From: a virus
Length of the DNA: 59,646 nucleotides
Virus record (IMG/VR): IMGVR_UViG_3300005613_000073
Location: 1-59,646 of that record
Strand: one strand, 5' to 3'
The notes under the pieces: generated by a model
Told to the model about the DNA's origin: nothing
The model's input: the letters and a program-made list of their open reading frames with translations, nothing else
Database searches by the model: none
Shown here: positions 16,643 through 24,055 of the stretch, in pieces
How positions within the stretch are numbered: the stretch's first letter is position 1
Layout of the letters: each line of letters begins with the position of its first letter
Translations under genes and position numbers: made by a program

Positions 16643-18173
16643 CTTGCATTGCCTCCTTAGCTATTACTGGTGCGAGATTTCCAGCAACCTCATTTGCCTG
16701 AGCTGCCTGCATCTCTTGTTGAATATCTTCGTCAGACTTAAGTAAATCACCTTCGTCTAACTGCATTGCTCTTGATAAAGCATCAAGAAATGTACCATCT
16801 TTAAGTCTCTGGTTCCACTTAGGATTATTAGCTATGAATGATCCAAATGTCATAAGTCTTTCAGCATTGTGTCCTTTACCTAAGACCTCATAACCGCCAA
16901 CAATCTTTAGACTTACTCCAGCTTTGTCTAGTACTGTAGTTATACCAGTGACTAAACCTTTCTTACGCATGATTCTGAAAACAGTATGAATCATAGGTAG
17001 CTGTAGTGTAGCGGATAGTTTGCTGTAGATACCACCTAAGGCGTTTTCTAAAGCTAACGCTAGTCTCTTGATTTCTTCTGCAGTTACCCTCTCCCCAGAG
17101 CGTTGTATTGATATTTTGTCAGCATAAGACATACCTAATTCTCTCTTAGTATTAGTTATATGTTCAAGTAAAGCTCTCATGTCCTGAGTCTTGTTAGGTG
17201 ATATAAAAGCTAAATCATCTGACTCACCTGTCTCGAATGGTATATCCTTTTTACTATCAGCTAAGTCTCTAGCTAACTTACTATTTCTACACAGACCTAC
17301 TGTCATAGAAGATATAGTAATAATCTTATTTAAAACACGAGAAAATTCCTCTACTGTATAGGCATCACCGTAGTAGTCCTCAGCAAATGCTCTACCATAT
17401 GATGCATTAGGTAACAGTATTAAAACAGGAAAAATGTATGGAGATTCTCTTTCTAGCACAATAGTTTCTTCAGTGACTACAATATCATTAATCTCTTGCC
17501 AAATCTTTACTTTGTCCTTGTTGACTCTCTCAATACCAGTGTATAACTTAACTGAATCAGTCTCCAGAGTTTTCTTATCACCAGTGAATACATCAGTTGT
17601 TAGTAAGTCTCTAGTCTCTTGATCTAACATACGTACTGACATTGTTTCTTCAATGACTGCCATGATGATATTGCCTCTACAATCCCTACTAACAGTGTAC
17701 TGCCAAAGCGGTATTACACTAGTAGACCCATCATCTTCAGTGTAAAGACACGTATTACCACCAATGATGAGCTGCCGTAAAGCTTCGTATAGACTTGAGT
17801 TAGCCATCTGGTTTCTAAAATACGAGTGGACTGCGTCTTCTTCTTTGAATAACTTCTTTCTAATCTCTTGAATATCTTTAATGTTTACATCATCAGGATC
17901 GAGTGCAAAGAATCGTCCTTGTGGAGGAAACAAAGTAAGCAACAAACTACCTGCTAGGGTATTAACATAGCGTGCAGTTGAGCTCTGATAAGTCGTGTGT
18001 AACTTCATTTCATCCGATGTATTGACATCGCTTGGAAACAGTGAGGGTATGGTATACATTGACATCTTTTGAGCACGTGCCAGTACCATGTCCCTTGTAC
18101 TTTTCATTGTTTGATACCTTGATTCTAGTGAACCATTTAGTACATCTTTAAAATCTTTTATGTTCATTTCCAT
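16620..18173 (-). CDS. Portal (head-tail connector) protein
   Basis: 517 residues, close to T7 gp8 (536). N-terminal helix LESRYQTMKSTRDMVLARAQ, then TTYQSSTARYVNTLAGSLLL and LFPPQGRFFALDP match the podovirus head-tail connector family. It forms the dodecameric portal through which DNA is packaged. The stop is preceded by an overlapping small gene; upstream lies a small MC-protein gene, an arrangement repeated in the right-hand module. The left module's terminase genes are not in this window. Confidence 0.92.
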   Translation of the reverse strand: MEMNIKDFKDVLNGSLESRYQTMKSTRDMVLARAQKMSMYTIPSLFPSDVNTSDEMKLHTTYQSSTARYVNTLAGSLLLTLFPPQGRFFALDPDDVNIKDIQEIRKKLFKEEDAVHSYFRNQMANSSLYEALRQLIIGGNTCLYTEDDGSTSVIPLWQYTVSRDCRGNIIMAVIEETMSVRMLDQETRDLLTTDVFTGDKKTLETDSVKLYTGIERVNKDKVKIWQEINDIVVTEETIVLERESPYIFPVLILLPNASYGRAFAEDYYGDAYTVEEFSRVLNKIITISSMTVGLCRNSKLARDLADSKKDIPFETGESDDLAFISPNKTQDMRALLEHITNTKRELGMSYADKISIQRSGERVTAEEIKRLALALENALGGIYSKLSATLQLPMIHTVFRIMRKKGLVTGITTVLDKAGVSLKIVGGYEVLGKGHNAERLMTFGSFIANNPKWNQRLKDGTFLDALSRAMQLDEGDLLKSDEDIQQEMQAAQANEVAGNLAPVIAKEAMQDGNTERQ

Positions 18174-18175
18174 AG

Positions 18176-18394
18176 TTATATCCTCGGTATACCTAAGCCA
18201 GTAACATTAGGTGTATACTTAGTAACACCACTAGCTCTTGAGGTAACTTTTTTCTTTTTCTTGTTTACCGCTGAGTCATCACCTAACAGTGGCATCTCAA
18301 CTTCAGACTCTTTCATGGGTATGATTGGTTCAGGAGAAGGAGGTTGCTTAGGAATTTCATAGGTGGGTGCTTTACGATTACCAAATAAACACAT
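18176..18394 (-). CDS. Small MC-type virion-cluster protein upstream of portal
   Basis: 72 residues: MCLFGNRKAPTYEIPKQPP, a Pro-rich stretch, a KKKKK run and the end VTGLGIPRI. T7-like phages commonly carry a small protein of this type before the portal. The right-hand module has a counterpart (86 residues, starting MCTPV and ending with a NRTGGLGLL segment) at the same position and with a very similar AGGGG-TATAATT-ATGTG leader. Function unknown; gp7.3-like assembly or adsorption role is a guess. Confidence 0.6.
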   Translation of the reverse strand: MCLFGNRKAPTYEIPKQPPSPEPIIPMKESEVEMPLLGDDSAVNKKKKKVTSRASGVTKYTPNVTGLGIPRI

Positions 18395-18397
18395 AAA

Positions 18398-18592
18398 TTA
18401 TAACCCCTTTAACTCTTTAATAAAGTTTCTTTTGAAATCCTGTAGTGCTGCCATTTCTCTTAGTTCATTATCTGTCATCTTTCTTGATATACGATCTGAG
18501 TCGATCATCTTATTTAAAACAGAAAGAACTGCTTTACCTGATAAAGACTTCACAGTTAAGTCGTCTTTGTCACTGTTGATGGTATACTCCAT
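18398..18592 (-). CDS. Small hypothetical protein, first gene of the left late operon
   Basis: 64 residues: an N-terminal beta-like half (MEYTINSDKDDLTVKS) and a helical C-terminus (DNELREMAALQDFKRN). Strong Shine-Dalgarno (TTAGGAGGTTT) upstream. It lies immediately downstream of a terminator and so heads the structural transcription unit. No family recognised. Confidence 0.6.
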   Translation of the reverse strand: MEYTINSDKDDLTVKSLSGKAVLSVLNKMIDSDRISRKMTDNELREMAALQDFKRNFIKELKGL

Positions 18593-18616
18593 ATAAACCT
18601 CCTAAGTGTTATACAT

Positions 18617-18647
18617 AAAAAAACCCACCTAAGTTAATAGATGGGTT
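18617..18647 (-). terminator. Rho-independent terminator after the exonuclease operon
   Basis: Minus-strand RNA: AACCCATCT, 8-base loop, AGGTGGGTT (9 bp with one G-U), then a run of seven U. It separates the replication operon (22422 to 18738) from the left structural genes starting at 18592, so the latter need antitermination, read-through or their own promoter. Confidence 0.88.
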
Positions 18648-18664
18648 GTAATGCTAAAGTGAAT

Positions 18665-18696
18665 ACTTAAGTATACATCTTAGATATTACTTAAGT
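18665..18696. promoter_or_regulatory. Two ACTTAAGT palindromes, 24 bp apart
   Basis: Identical 8-bp palindromes at 18665-18672 and 18689-18696 lie in the gap between exonuclease stop and terminator, start-to-start spacing 24 bp (near two helical turns). The sequence between is AT-rich (TATAC, TAATATC). It could be an operator pair or the late promoter region for the left structural operon. No other function is evident in this 145-base gap. Confidence 0.4.
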
Positions 18697-18737
18697 GTTT
18701 GTTTTCCCTTCGTTAGTCAGGGGATGAGTTATGTAAA

Positions 18738-19577
18738 CTATTCTGGTGGATTCCAAAGTACCACTTGACCATCGAGATTTTCTTGACTTCTTAATATAAA
18801 TGCCATTCGAGCATTTCTTATTGCATCATTGGTACTATGGTCTTTGTCAAGAAAAGTTTGCACGACCGCTGACCAAAGACCGACCGGATTACCAAAGTAA
18901 GGTCTAAGTATCTTATCTGCACGCTTTTCACCAATACCTTTACAACCACCAAAACCATCAGTAGGGTCACCTTTCAAAATTTGTTTGTAAAAGAAGAAAT
19001 CAGCTTCGTCTTCCGATGGTTTTTCAAAAGTTCTTTTATACCAGTTGTAACAATGGCATGGAACTTGCTTGAGGTCTTTATCAATAGTTGCAATAACAGA
19101 ACCGTAGCTACCATAGATGCCCATGATATCATCAGCTTCCAAGTGTCTTACAAACATTACAAACACTGGTATACCTAGCAATTCACTTATGTACCTTATC
19201 CTGTTTTTATTACCAATGTTATGCATAGTTTCCTTAAGAGTATCAAGTAAACTTTTGTATGGTAAAGTGGTGTTTTTTCTGTTTGACTTGTAGTCTGGAT
19301 ACAAGCCATGTCTAAAGTACTTACCAGATGGACATGACACTGCAAAGATTACACAGTTGACATCATCGTCACGTCTGTATAGTACTTCGGTTGTTATTGT
19401 GTTAACAAGTTCATATATCATCTGTAGTGCTTGTTCTTCATGTTGTATTAACTCTGGTTCTGTACCGTCTTCCCAGTCGATTACATCTGATGATAGGTAA
19501 CTTGCTTTGTGAAACAGGATATCTCCGTCGATTACTAGTGTCTCCTCTGGGTGGAACTCGTCTAATGCTCTGGTCAT
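18738..19577 (-). CDS. 5'-3' exonuclease, T7 gp6-like
   Basis: 279 residues from ATG 19577, chosen over an upstream ATG because GGGGAGGT sits at the right distance and ATGA overlaps the previous stop. N-terminal TLVIDGDILFHKAS, then LEADDIMGIYGS, TIDKDLKQVP and KGDPTDGFGGCKGIGEKRA give the acidic-residue clusters and the helix-hairpin-helix-like Gly motif of FEN/T7 gp6 nucleases. Likely roles: RNA primer removal, concatemer and recombination processing, host DNA degradation. In T7 phages gp6 precedes the portal region, as here. It is the last gene of the coupled operon before a terminator. Confidence 0.9.
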   Translation of the reverse strand: MTRALDEFHPEETLVIDGDILFHKASYLSSDVIDWEDGTEPELIQHEEQALQMIYELVNTITTEVLYRRDDDVNCVIFAVSCPSGKYFRHGLYPDYKSNRKNTTLPYKSLLDTLKETMHNIGNKNRIRYISELLGIPVFVMFVRHLEADDIMGIYGSYGSVIATIDKDLKQVPCHCYNWYKRTFEKPSEDEADFFFYKQILKGDPTDGFGGCKGIGEKRADKILRPYFGNPVGLWSAVVQTFLDKDHSTNDAIRNARMAFILRSQENLDGQVVLWNPPE

Positions 19578-19753
19578 TTTACCTCCCCAAATGTCTCTAT
19601 ACATTTTTTACACCTTTTATAATACCCTTCTATGTCTTGTTTGCATAATAAACAATAATTAAGTCTAGTTTCTAAAAAAGGACAATGTAGAGAACAACCA
19701 TTAACACTTGACACTACAATTGTTGTTTCCACTTTTTTTGTTATTCGTTTCAT
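19574..19753 (-). CDS. Small zinc-ribbon-like protein
   Basis: 59 residues starting MKRITKKVETTIVVSS. Cysteines occur as C-x3-C (NGCSLHC), C-x2-C (NYCLLCKQ) and C-x2-C (KRCKKC), a likely zinc ribbon or finger. Its ATG overlaps the YopX-like stop (ATGA) and its own TGA overlaps the exonuclease ATG (ATGA), so three genes are translationally coupled. It may bind nucleic acid with its neighbours. No known family assigned. Confidence 0.72.
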   Translation of the reverse strand: MKRITKKVETTIVVSSVNGCSLHCPFLETRLNYCLLCKQDIEGYYKRCKKCIETFGEVK

Positions 19754-20163
19754 TTTTCCTCCAGAAGCTCTGGGTTTTCGTATATGTTGCCGATTATTTC
19801 GTAAGTAACTTCAAATACGCCTTTACCATACCAACGGCACAAACAACCTTGGATGCCAGTTTTAACCGCTTCCACCGTGTTACTATTTTTAATAAGCCAT
19901 TTAGTCGAACAACCATCACCGCAGAATAACTTTGTTTTTACTATATGCCCTTCGTATATCAAATCACCGTTCTTATCTTTTAGTCCTGTGCATTGTATTG
20001 CTTTGTAATCCGTATTAGCGTATCTGATGGGATTATGGCAACTAATGTGTTCAATACATAAATTTCCTTCAAAATCTATATAAAAGTAATCTGCTTCTGT
20101 TTCCTCTAAAAATTTATTTGTCGTAGTGTCTAAAACCTTAAACTTAAATCTGTCGTTGTTCAT
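19750..20163 (-). CDS. YopX-family protein
   Basis: 137 residues. The order of IQCTGLKDKNGDLIYEGHIV and the C-terminal VFEVTYEIIGNIYENPELLE is the hallmark of the YopX family (beta-barrel-like proteins found in many phages, function poorly known). Strong GAGGAGGGG ribosome site. Lies between primase-helicase and the zinc-ribbon gene in the replication operon. Many family members lie beside replication or early genes; a regulatory role is possible. Confidence 0.88.
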   Translation of the reverse strand: MNNDRFKFKVLDTTTNKFLEETEADYFYIDFEGNLCIEHISCHNPIRYANTDYKAIQCTGLKDKNGDLIYEGHIVKTKLFCGDGCSTKWLIKNSNTVEAVKTGIQGCLCRWYGKGVFEVTYEIIGNIYENPELLEEK

Positions 20164-20184
20164 TTCCCCTCCTCATATATCATT

Positions 20185-22161
20185 TCATTCTCCTTTTTGA
20201 AGAGCGATAAATCCATCCTGGTTACTGACAAGTACGCCATAGTAATCAATCGGATCTTCGCTAATTAATCTGTTCACGTGCTTTCTCACTGTGGAAAGCT
20301 TTCTATCCTCTCCCATGTTTTGAAGCTCTGGGTATATATCATTGAGTCTATACTTACCAGGATTTAACTGGACTAATATGTTCAGGAAATCTTTGTCCTT
20401 GTCAGGAAGTTCTGCAGAAGCTTCTTTCTTAAGTTCAACTGGCTCAAGAATACCTATGGATTCGCCGTTAATGATAGATACTGATTCACGCTTATACCAT
20501 TTTGTCCTGTCTGTAGGAGCAGCCAGGTTCAGCTTTGCATCATCCATTCTTACATACCACTTAGAATATTCTTTTGGTATGGAAAAATCTTTGGCTTCCT
20601 TCTCTGACATAACGGATAAGGTATGTGAAAGCCTGGCAGCTGATATAAGTGAGCTGGCTCCCCTTGCTGTGTCTTGGTCTCCAGGAGCTCCAACACCATT
20701 CTTTTTTCTGGAGTGATGGACAAGAACTATACCACAGTGTGCTTTGTCTGCAATGTCCGTAAGTTCAAATACAACTCTATCAATTGCAGAGTTATCGTTC
20801 TCGTTGCAGTCATGGAGTCTGACAAACGGATCCATGTACACAAGAGATATCCCATAATTCTTAATCATGGTTACCAAATACTCTGAAACAGCCTTATCGA
20901 CTTGGAGTCCATCTTTAGTAGATCTAACCAACCTGAGAGGCAATTCCCTGCCTGAAGTGGTAAATAATTTCCCTTTCAGTTCTGACAATGGGATATTGTA
21001 GTATTTACATGCAGCTTCAAGTCTCATATCTATTTCTTCTTGAGGATCCTCAGCATTGTATACCCAGACCTTTCCAGGTTTTCTGATGTGTTCTCCTGAA
21101 ATGTTTTTTCCTGTTGCGTAAGATATTGCATCCATGAAAGCCAAAGTAGATTTTCCAACTCCACCTGGTGCAATGATTACTGATAGGTATTTCTTTAATG
21201 CTCTGAAACCAATAAGCCATTCTCTGGCTGGTGTTTTATGTGGATCAATATCTCCAGCATCGTGCATCCAAGACACGTTTTGCGTGAAAGCTTTGAAAGC
21301 TTCTTGAGCTTTTGCCTCTGGAGTAGCAGACCCTGGTCTTTTCTTAGCAAAGTTATAAGCGTTCTTTACTTTTAGTTCTATGCTCCCTTCCCAGGAGCTG
21401 TATGATTCTATCTTCTTAGCGTAGTAGTTATGCATTATTTCCGTGCATTGCAGTTCACTGACTGCAAGATCTCTAACAGAACAAGCTACTTTGTATATTG
21501 CATTATCTCTGTTCCCTTCATAAGCAGGCTCAGCCTGTTTAACATACTCGATAGCCCTTTCGATGTTTTCTGGAAGATCCCATTCTACAAGAGACACATC
21601 AGACTGTTCATCTCTTTTCATTTCTGTTCCTACTATCTTTGCGAGCCAGGCAGGAATGTCTCTAAATGGTATCTTGTTTATTATTTCATACTTTCCTTTT
21701 TCAAATTCGCAATCGAAAAGTACCACATAACCGCCAATACTTTTCATGTCCAGACCTTCTTTAAAGTTTGTCCTGGATGGTAAGCGACCCTTGAAGTAAT
21801 GATGAAAGCCACCAGATGGTGTTTTGACGGTGAAAGTTTCTTCCAGATTCTCGTTCTCTGTTTGCAGATCTGACAGTACTATAGATCCCTGCTTACCCTT
21901 GTGGTTGTCAACATCTAGCACAGCTAGTCCTGATTTCTCACAGTCTAATGCCCAGGAACAATTTGGATACTGCATACCCCAAGTCTTGACCTGTTCTACA
22001 TCATTAGAAGAGAGAGATCTCCAGCTGAACTTGTAGTGCGGGATCTTTTTTCCTGCTTGCAATGGAAAAACATATAATCCTGATTGAGCAGCTATTATAG
22101 CATTGTTCAATGTTCCCCCTTGATTATGAGGACACTTAATAGTATTATTAAGATGACTCAT
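20185..22161 (-). CDS. Bifunctional prim-pol / RepA-like replicative helicase
   Basis: 658 residues. N-terminal prim-pol domain (about 15-190): GLYVFPLQAGKKIPHYKFSW, acidic LDVDNHKG, and TPSGGFHHYF. C-terminal RecA/RepA-type ATPase (about 300-560): Walker A APGGVGKST near 330, NAEDPQEE, Walker B LVYMDPF, and the HHSRK sensor segment. A final winged-helix-like region (YRLNDIYPELQNM) may bind origin DNA. Makes primers and unwinds DNA at the fork; it is the only replication initiator visible for the whole window. Preceded by the HTH gene and followed by the YopX-like gene with a short gap. Confidence 0.92.
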   Translation of the reverse strand: MSHLNNTIKCPHNQGGTLNNAIIAAQSGLYVFPLQAGKKIPHYKFSWRSLSSNDVEQVKTWGMQYPNCSWALDCEKSGLAVLDVDNHKGKQGSIVLSDLQTENENLEETFTVKTPSGGFHHYFKGRLPSRTNFKEGLDMKSIGGYVVLFDCEFEKGKYEIINKIPFRDIPAWLAKIVGTEMKRDEQSDVSLVEWDLPENIERAIEYVKQAEPAYEGNRDNAIYKVACSVRDLAVSELQCTEIMHNYYAKKIESYSSWEGSIELKVKNAYNFAKKRPGSATPEAKAQEAFKAFTQNVSWMHDAGDIDPHKTPAREWLIGFRALKKYLSVIIAPGGVGKSTLAFMDAISYATGKNISGEHIRKPGKVWVYNAEDPQEEIDMRLEAACKYYNIPLSELKGKLFTTSGRELPLRLVRSTKDGLQVDKAVSEYLVTMIKNYGISLVYMDPFVRLHDCNENDNSAIDRVVFELTDIADKAHCGIVLVHHSRKKNGVGAPGDQDTARGASSLISAARLSHTLSVMSEKEAKDFSIPKEYSKWYVRMDDAKLNLAAPTDRTKWYKRESVSIINGESIGILEPVELKKEASAELPDKDKDFLNILVQLNPGKYRLNDIYPELQNMGEDRKLSTVRKHVNRLISEDPIDYYGVLVSNQDGFIALQKGE

Positions 22162-22174
22162 TTATTTTACCTTT

Positions 22175-22199
22175 AGACCTGTTCATCAGGTCTTTTTTT
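22175..22199 (+). terminator. Plus-strand terminator between repressor and primase genes
   Basis: AGACCTG-TTCAT-CAGGTCT followed by seven T on the plus strand: a 7 bp stem and U-run in the rightward direction. In minus-strand RNA no U-run follows, so it does not stop the operon. It overlaps the HTH stop codon. Its job would be to stop antisense rightward transcripts before the control region. Confidence 0.75.
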
Positions 22200-22422
22200 G
22201 TTTCAGATAGTTCTTGAAAAGCGGATTATCACTAGACTCTGGACAGTTCCAGTCAAACAAACTGGTCTGGTAACCTAGTTCATAAGCAGCTTTGTTCAAT
22301 CTTTGTGCGTGCTTCAGTTTACATCTCCTCCTTCCTGATAAGATATCGCATACTAATTGTGGTGAGATCCCTGACTTTCTGGCCATTTCTGAGATGTCTC
22401 CATGCTTGAATTTCTTTTCCAC
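22186..22422 (-). CDS. Cro/CI-type helix-turn-helix repressor
   Basis: 78 residues from a GTG with GGAGG upstream. Helices GDISEMARKSG and SPQLVCDILSGRR form a lambda-type HTH (XRE family), followed by a short helical tail; there is no cleavable CI-type C-terminal domain. It is the first gene of the leftward replication operon and lies directly beside TTGCGTAA sites that overlap its own -35, suggesting autoregulation and control of the divergent early promoter. Could be CI-like or Cro-like; the sequence does not decide. Confidence 0.85.
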   Translation of the reverse strand: MEKKFKHGDISEMARKSGISPQLVCDILSGRRRCKLKHAQRLNKAAYELGYQTSLFDWNCPESSDNPLFKNYLKQKKT

Positions 22423-22440
22423 TTTATCCTCCTATAAGTT

Positions 22441-22481
22441 TTGCGTAAATTAATAATACGCAGATATGTCATTTTACGCAA
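22441..22481 (-). promoter_or_regulatory. Leftward promoter with three GCGTAA-type operator sites
   Basis: Minus-strand -35 TTGCGT (22481-22476), 17-base spacer, -10 TATTAT (22458-22453), reading into the HTH gene. Sites: TTGCGTAA at 22441-22448, ATACGCA at 22456-22462 and TTACGCAA at 22474-22481, so operators overlap both promoter elements. The same 8-mer recurs in the array at 27029-27252. Confidence 0.7.
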
Positions 22482-22522
22482 GTGGTTTTTTGGTACGAGG
22501 TCAATACTAAGGAATATTTTTA

Positions 22523-22550
22523 TTGACATGTATTACGATAGGAGTATACT
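22523..22550 (+). promoter_or_regulatory. Rightward early promoter
   Basis: TTGACA (perfect -35, 22523-22528), 16-base spacer and TATACT (-10, 22545-22550), about 50 bases before the first plus-strand gene. It diverges from the repressor promoter, forming a classical lysis/lysogeny-type switch layout. No TTGCGTAA site overlaps it directly; the closest ends 42 bases upstream. Confidence 0.78.
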
Positions 22551-22598
22551 TAGAAGTATGAAGGTCAGATGACCGAACAAAATTAAAGGTGGTACATC

Positions 22599-22760
22599 AT
22601 GAAAAACCAATTTAAACATTTCAGTAAAAGTCAGTTGAATCTTATTGCTGGCAATTTAGAAAACTTACTCAGTGACAAAAGCATACCTTCCTATATAAGA
22701 GCAGAGAAAAAAGAAAAGCTTGAAATAATAGAAAACATTTTAAAAGGAGAAAACAAATGA
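22599..22760 (+). CDS. Small early protein
   Basis: 53 residues, helical and charged (SQLNLIAGNLENLLSD, then RAEKKEKLEIIENILKG). ATG preceded by AAAGGTGG. First gene after the rightward promoter. No family recognised; the position is typical of Cro, antitermination or host-takeover proteins, but no HTH is visible. Confidence 0.6.
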   Translation: MKNQFKHFSKSQLNLIAGNLENLLSDKSIPSYIRAEKKEKLEIIENILKGENK

Positions 22761-22812
22761 ATGAATTAGAAGGTTTCAAAAACTGCTTAGATCATAGTGA
22801 AGGAGTGTAATT

Positions 22813-22959
22813 ATGAAAAAACACCAAGTAACAAAAGAAATGATCGAAAATGCTGATGTTGTAGACGTGGAAATAGTATGGGATGATAAGCTTCAGGAAA
22901 TACAGGACAGAGCGCATGCTCTGTTCGCAAAGCTTGATAGCCAAAATATAGAATATTAA
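22813..22959 (+). CDS. Small early protein
   Basis: 48 residues, acidic (VVDVEIVWDDKLQEIQDRAH). AAGGAGTG ribosome site upstream, and the gene is followed by another with an identical GGGAGTGTAAT leader. No family recognised. Confidence 0.5.
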   Translation: MKKHQVTKEMIENADVVDVEIVWDDKLQEIQDRAHALFAKLDSQNIEY

Positions 22960-22973
22960 AAGGGAGTGTAATC

Positions 22974-23630
22974 ATGAAAAGTAAAAAATTTAAAAATCTA
23001 GAAGAAGTAAGAAACTGGATTATTGAAAATCTTGAGCCAGCAATGGTTCAGCACCCTTTAAGCAATTCAACCGCTTTCTGGAATTTACCAGAAAGTTTGG
23101 TAACAAATTGGGTATATTCGGCAGAATTTGAGGAAAATTCTGGTAATATAATAGGTGATTATGTGAGAGAAGTTATAATCTTTTCTGGGTATTCGGAAGG
23201 AAAGGTATTTTATTATCTAAAATACAATACCTTAGGCGATGATATGATCGGATATGCAGGGAATACTAATATACCTATTATATCAGAAAATAGTCTGTTT
23301 TCTTTTCAAAAACATTCAACAAATTCAGGGTCTTTCTCCAATCCAGAATTTATACCCAAAATTTACAAAAAGATAACAGAACCTAAGTTTGAGTATAATA
23401 CAACTTCAAACGGATCTGCTTTTTCACGAAGTATAGAAATCGTTTGCGTATCTTTGATGCGTAAATTCGATGGAAGAAGTTATAAGAATATAGTAGAATT
23501 ACCGGGAAGAAAATATGCAATAATCTCCTATGTAGAAGGAGATGCTTATTACTTTGATAGTTTAAAATTCCGAGAAATCTCGGAAAGAGAAGCATACGAC
23601 TATATACAAAAATGGAAAATAGAAGATTAG
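22974..23630 (+). CDS. Hypothetical early protein, 218 residues
   Basis: No family recognised. N-terminal helix (NLEEVRNWIIENLEPAM), a beta-rich aromatic middle (EVIIFSGYSEGKVFYYLKYN) and a C-terminal strand/helix pair (YVEGDAYYFDSLKFREISE). No membrane segment or Cys cluster. It has a good ribosome site and its own terminator immediately downstream, so it ends the first early transcript. An independent accessory gene (anti-host or superinfection function) is possible but unproven. Confidence 0.65.
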   Translation: MKSKKFKNLEEVRNWIIENLEPAMVQHPLSNSTAFWNLPESLVTNWVYSAEFEENSGNIIGDYVREVIIFSGYSEGKVFYYLKYNTLGDDMIGYAGNTNIPIISENSLFSFQKHSTNSGSFSNPEFIPKIYKKITEPKFEYNTTSNGSAFSRSIEIVCVSLMRKFDGRSYKNIVELPGRKYAIISYVEGDAYYFDSLKFREISEREAYDYIQKWKIED

Positions 23631-23636
23631 TATTCC

Positions 23637-23669
23637 AGCCTTGCAGGTTCAAAGCTTGCAGGGCTTTTT
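23637..23669 (+). terminator. Rho-independent terminator of first early transcript
   Basis: AGCCTTGCAGG, 7-base loop, CTTGCAGGGCT (11 bp with two G-U pairs), followed by TTTTT. Starts seven bases after the stop of the preceding gene. Downstream early genes therefore need antitermination or another promoter. Confidence 0.88.
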
Positions 23670-23696
23670 AATCAAAAAAAAATAAGGTGGTTAATT

Positions 23697-23897
23697 ATGA
23701 AATGTTTAGGATTAAGTTATTCAAAAGTTAGTTTTTATTTAGATGACAAAAAAGTCATCGTTGAGTGTCCGGAAAGTTTCCCAGTCTGTGCTTGTTCAGA
23801 ATACGAATTAAAACAAGTCCAATCGAAGTATATTTATAATATTATTTTAACTGAAAAGCAGAAAGACAAGTATTTGCATACTATTAAAGTATATTAA
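23697..23897 (+). CDS. Small hypothetical early protein
   Basis: 66 residues, MKCLGLSYSKVSFYLDDKKV then a Cys-containing ECPESFPVCACSEYE segment and a charged tail. AAGGTGG ribosome site. Its last third lies in the first copy of a 123 bp tandem duplication, so its C-terminus is repeated downstream without a start. No family recognised. Confidence 0.5.
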   Translation: MKCLGLSYSKVSFYLDDKKVIVECPESFPVCACSEYELKQVQSKYIYNIILTEKQKDKYLHTIKVY

Positions 23898-24055
23898 AAA
23901 AACTTAAAGGTGGTACTATTATGAGAAAAGAAAAAACAAGTCCAATCGAAGTATATTTATAATATTATTTTAACTGAAAAGCAGAAAGACAAGTATTTGC
24001 ATACTATTAAAGTATATTAAAAAAACTTAAAGGTGGTACTATTATGAGAAAAGAA
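23810..24055 (+). repeat. Perfect tandem duplication, 2 x 123 bp
   Basis: Bases 23810-23932 and 23933-24055 are identical as read. Each copy holds the 3' end of the 66-residue gene, the spacer, the AAAGGTGG ribosome site and the first codons (ATGAGAAAAGAA) of the next gene. The first copy's ATG opens only a 13-residue frame ending in the duplicated tail. 123 is a multiple of 3, but a stop codon prevents read-through. Confidence 0.93.

Noticed and set aside
22757-22810. 17-codon frame MNELEGFKNCLDHSEGV after the first early gene
   Set aside because: It has a ribosome site and ATGA overlap but is too short to support as a gene without conservation.
23921-23962. 13-codon frame created by the 123 bp duplication
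   Set aside because: Best seen as a by-product of the duplication, not a gene.
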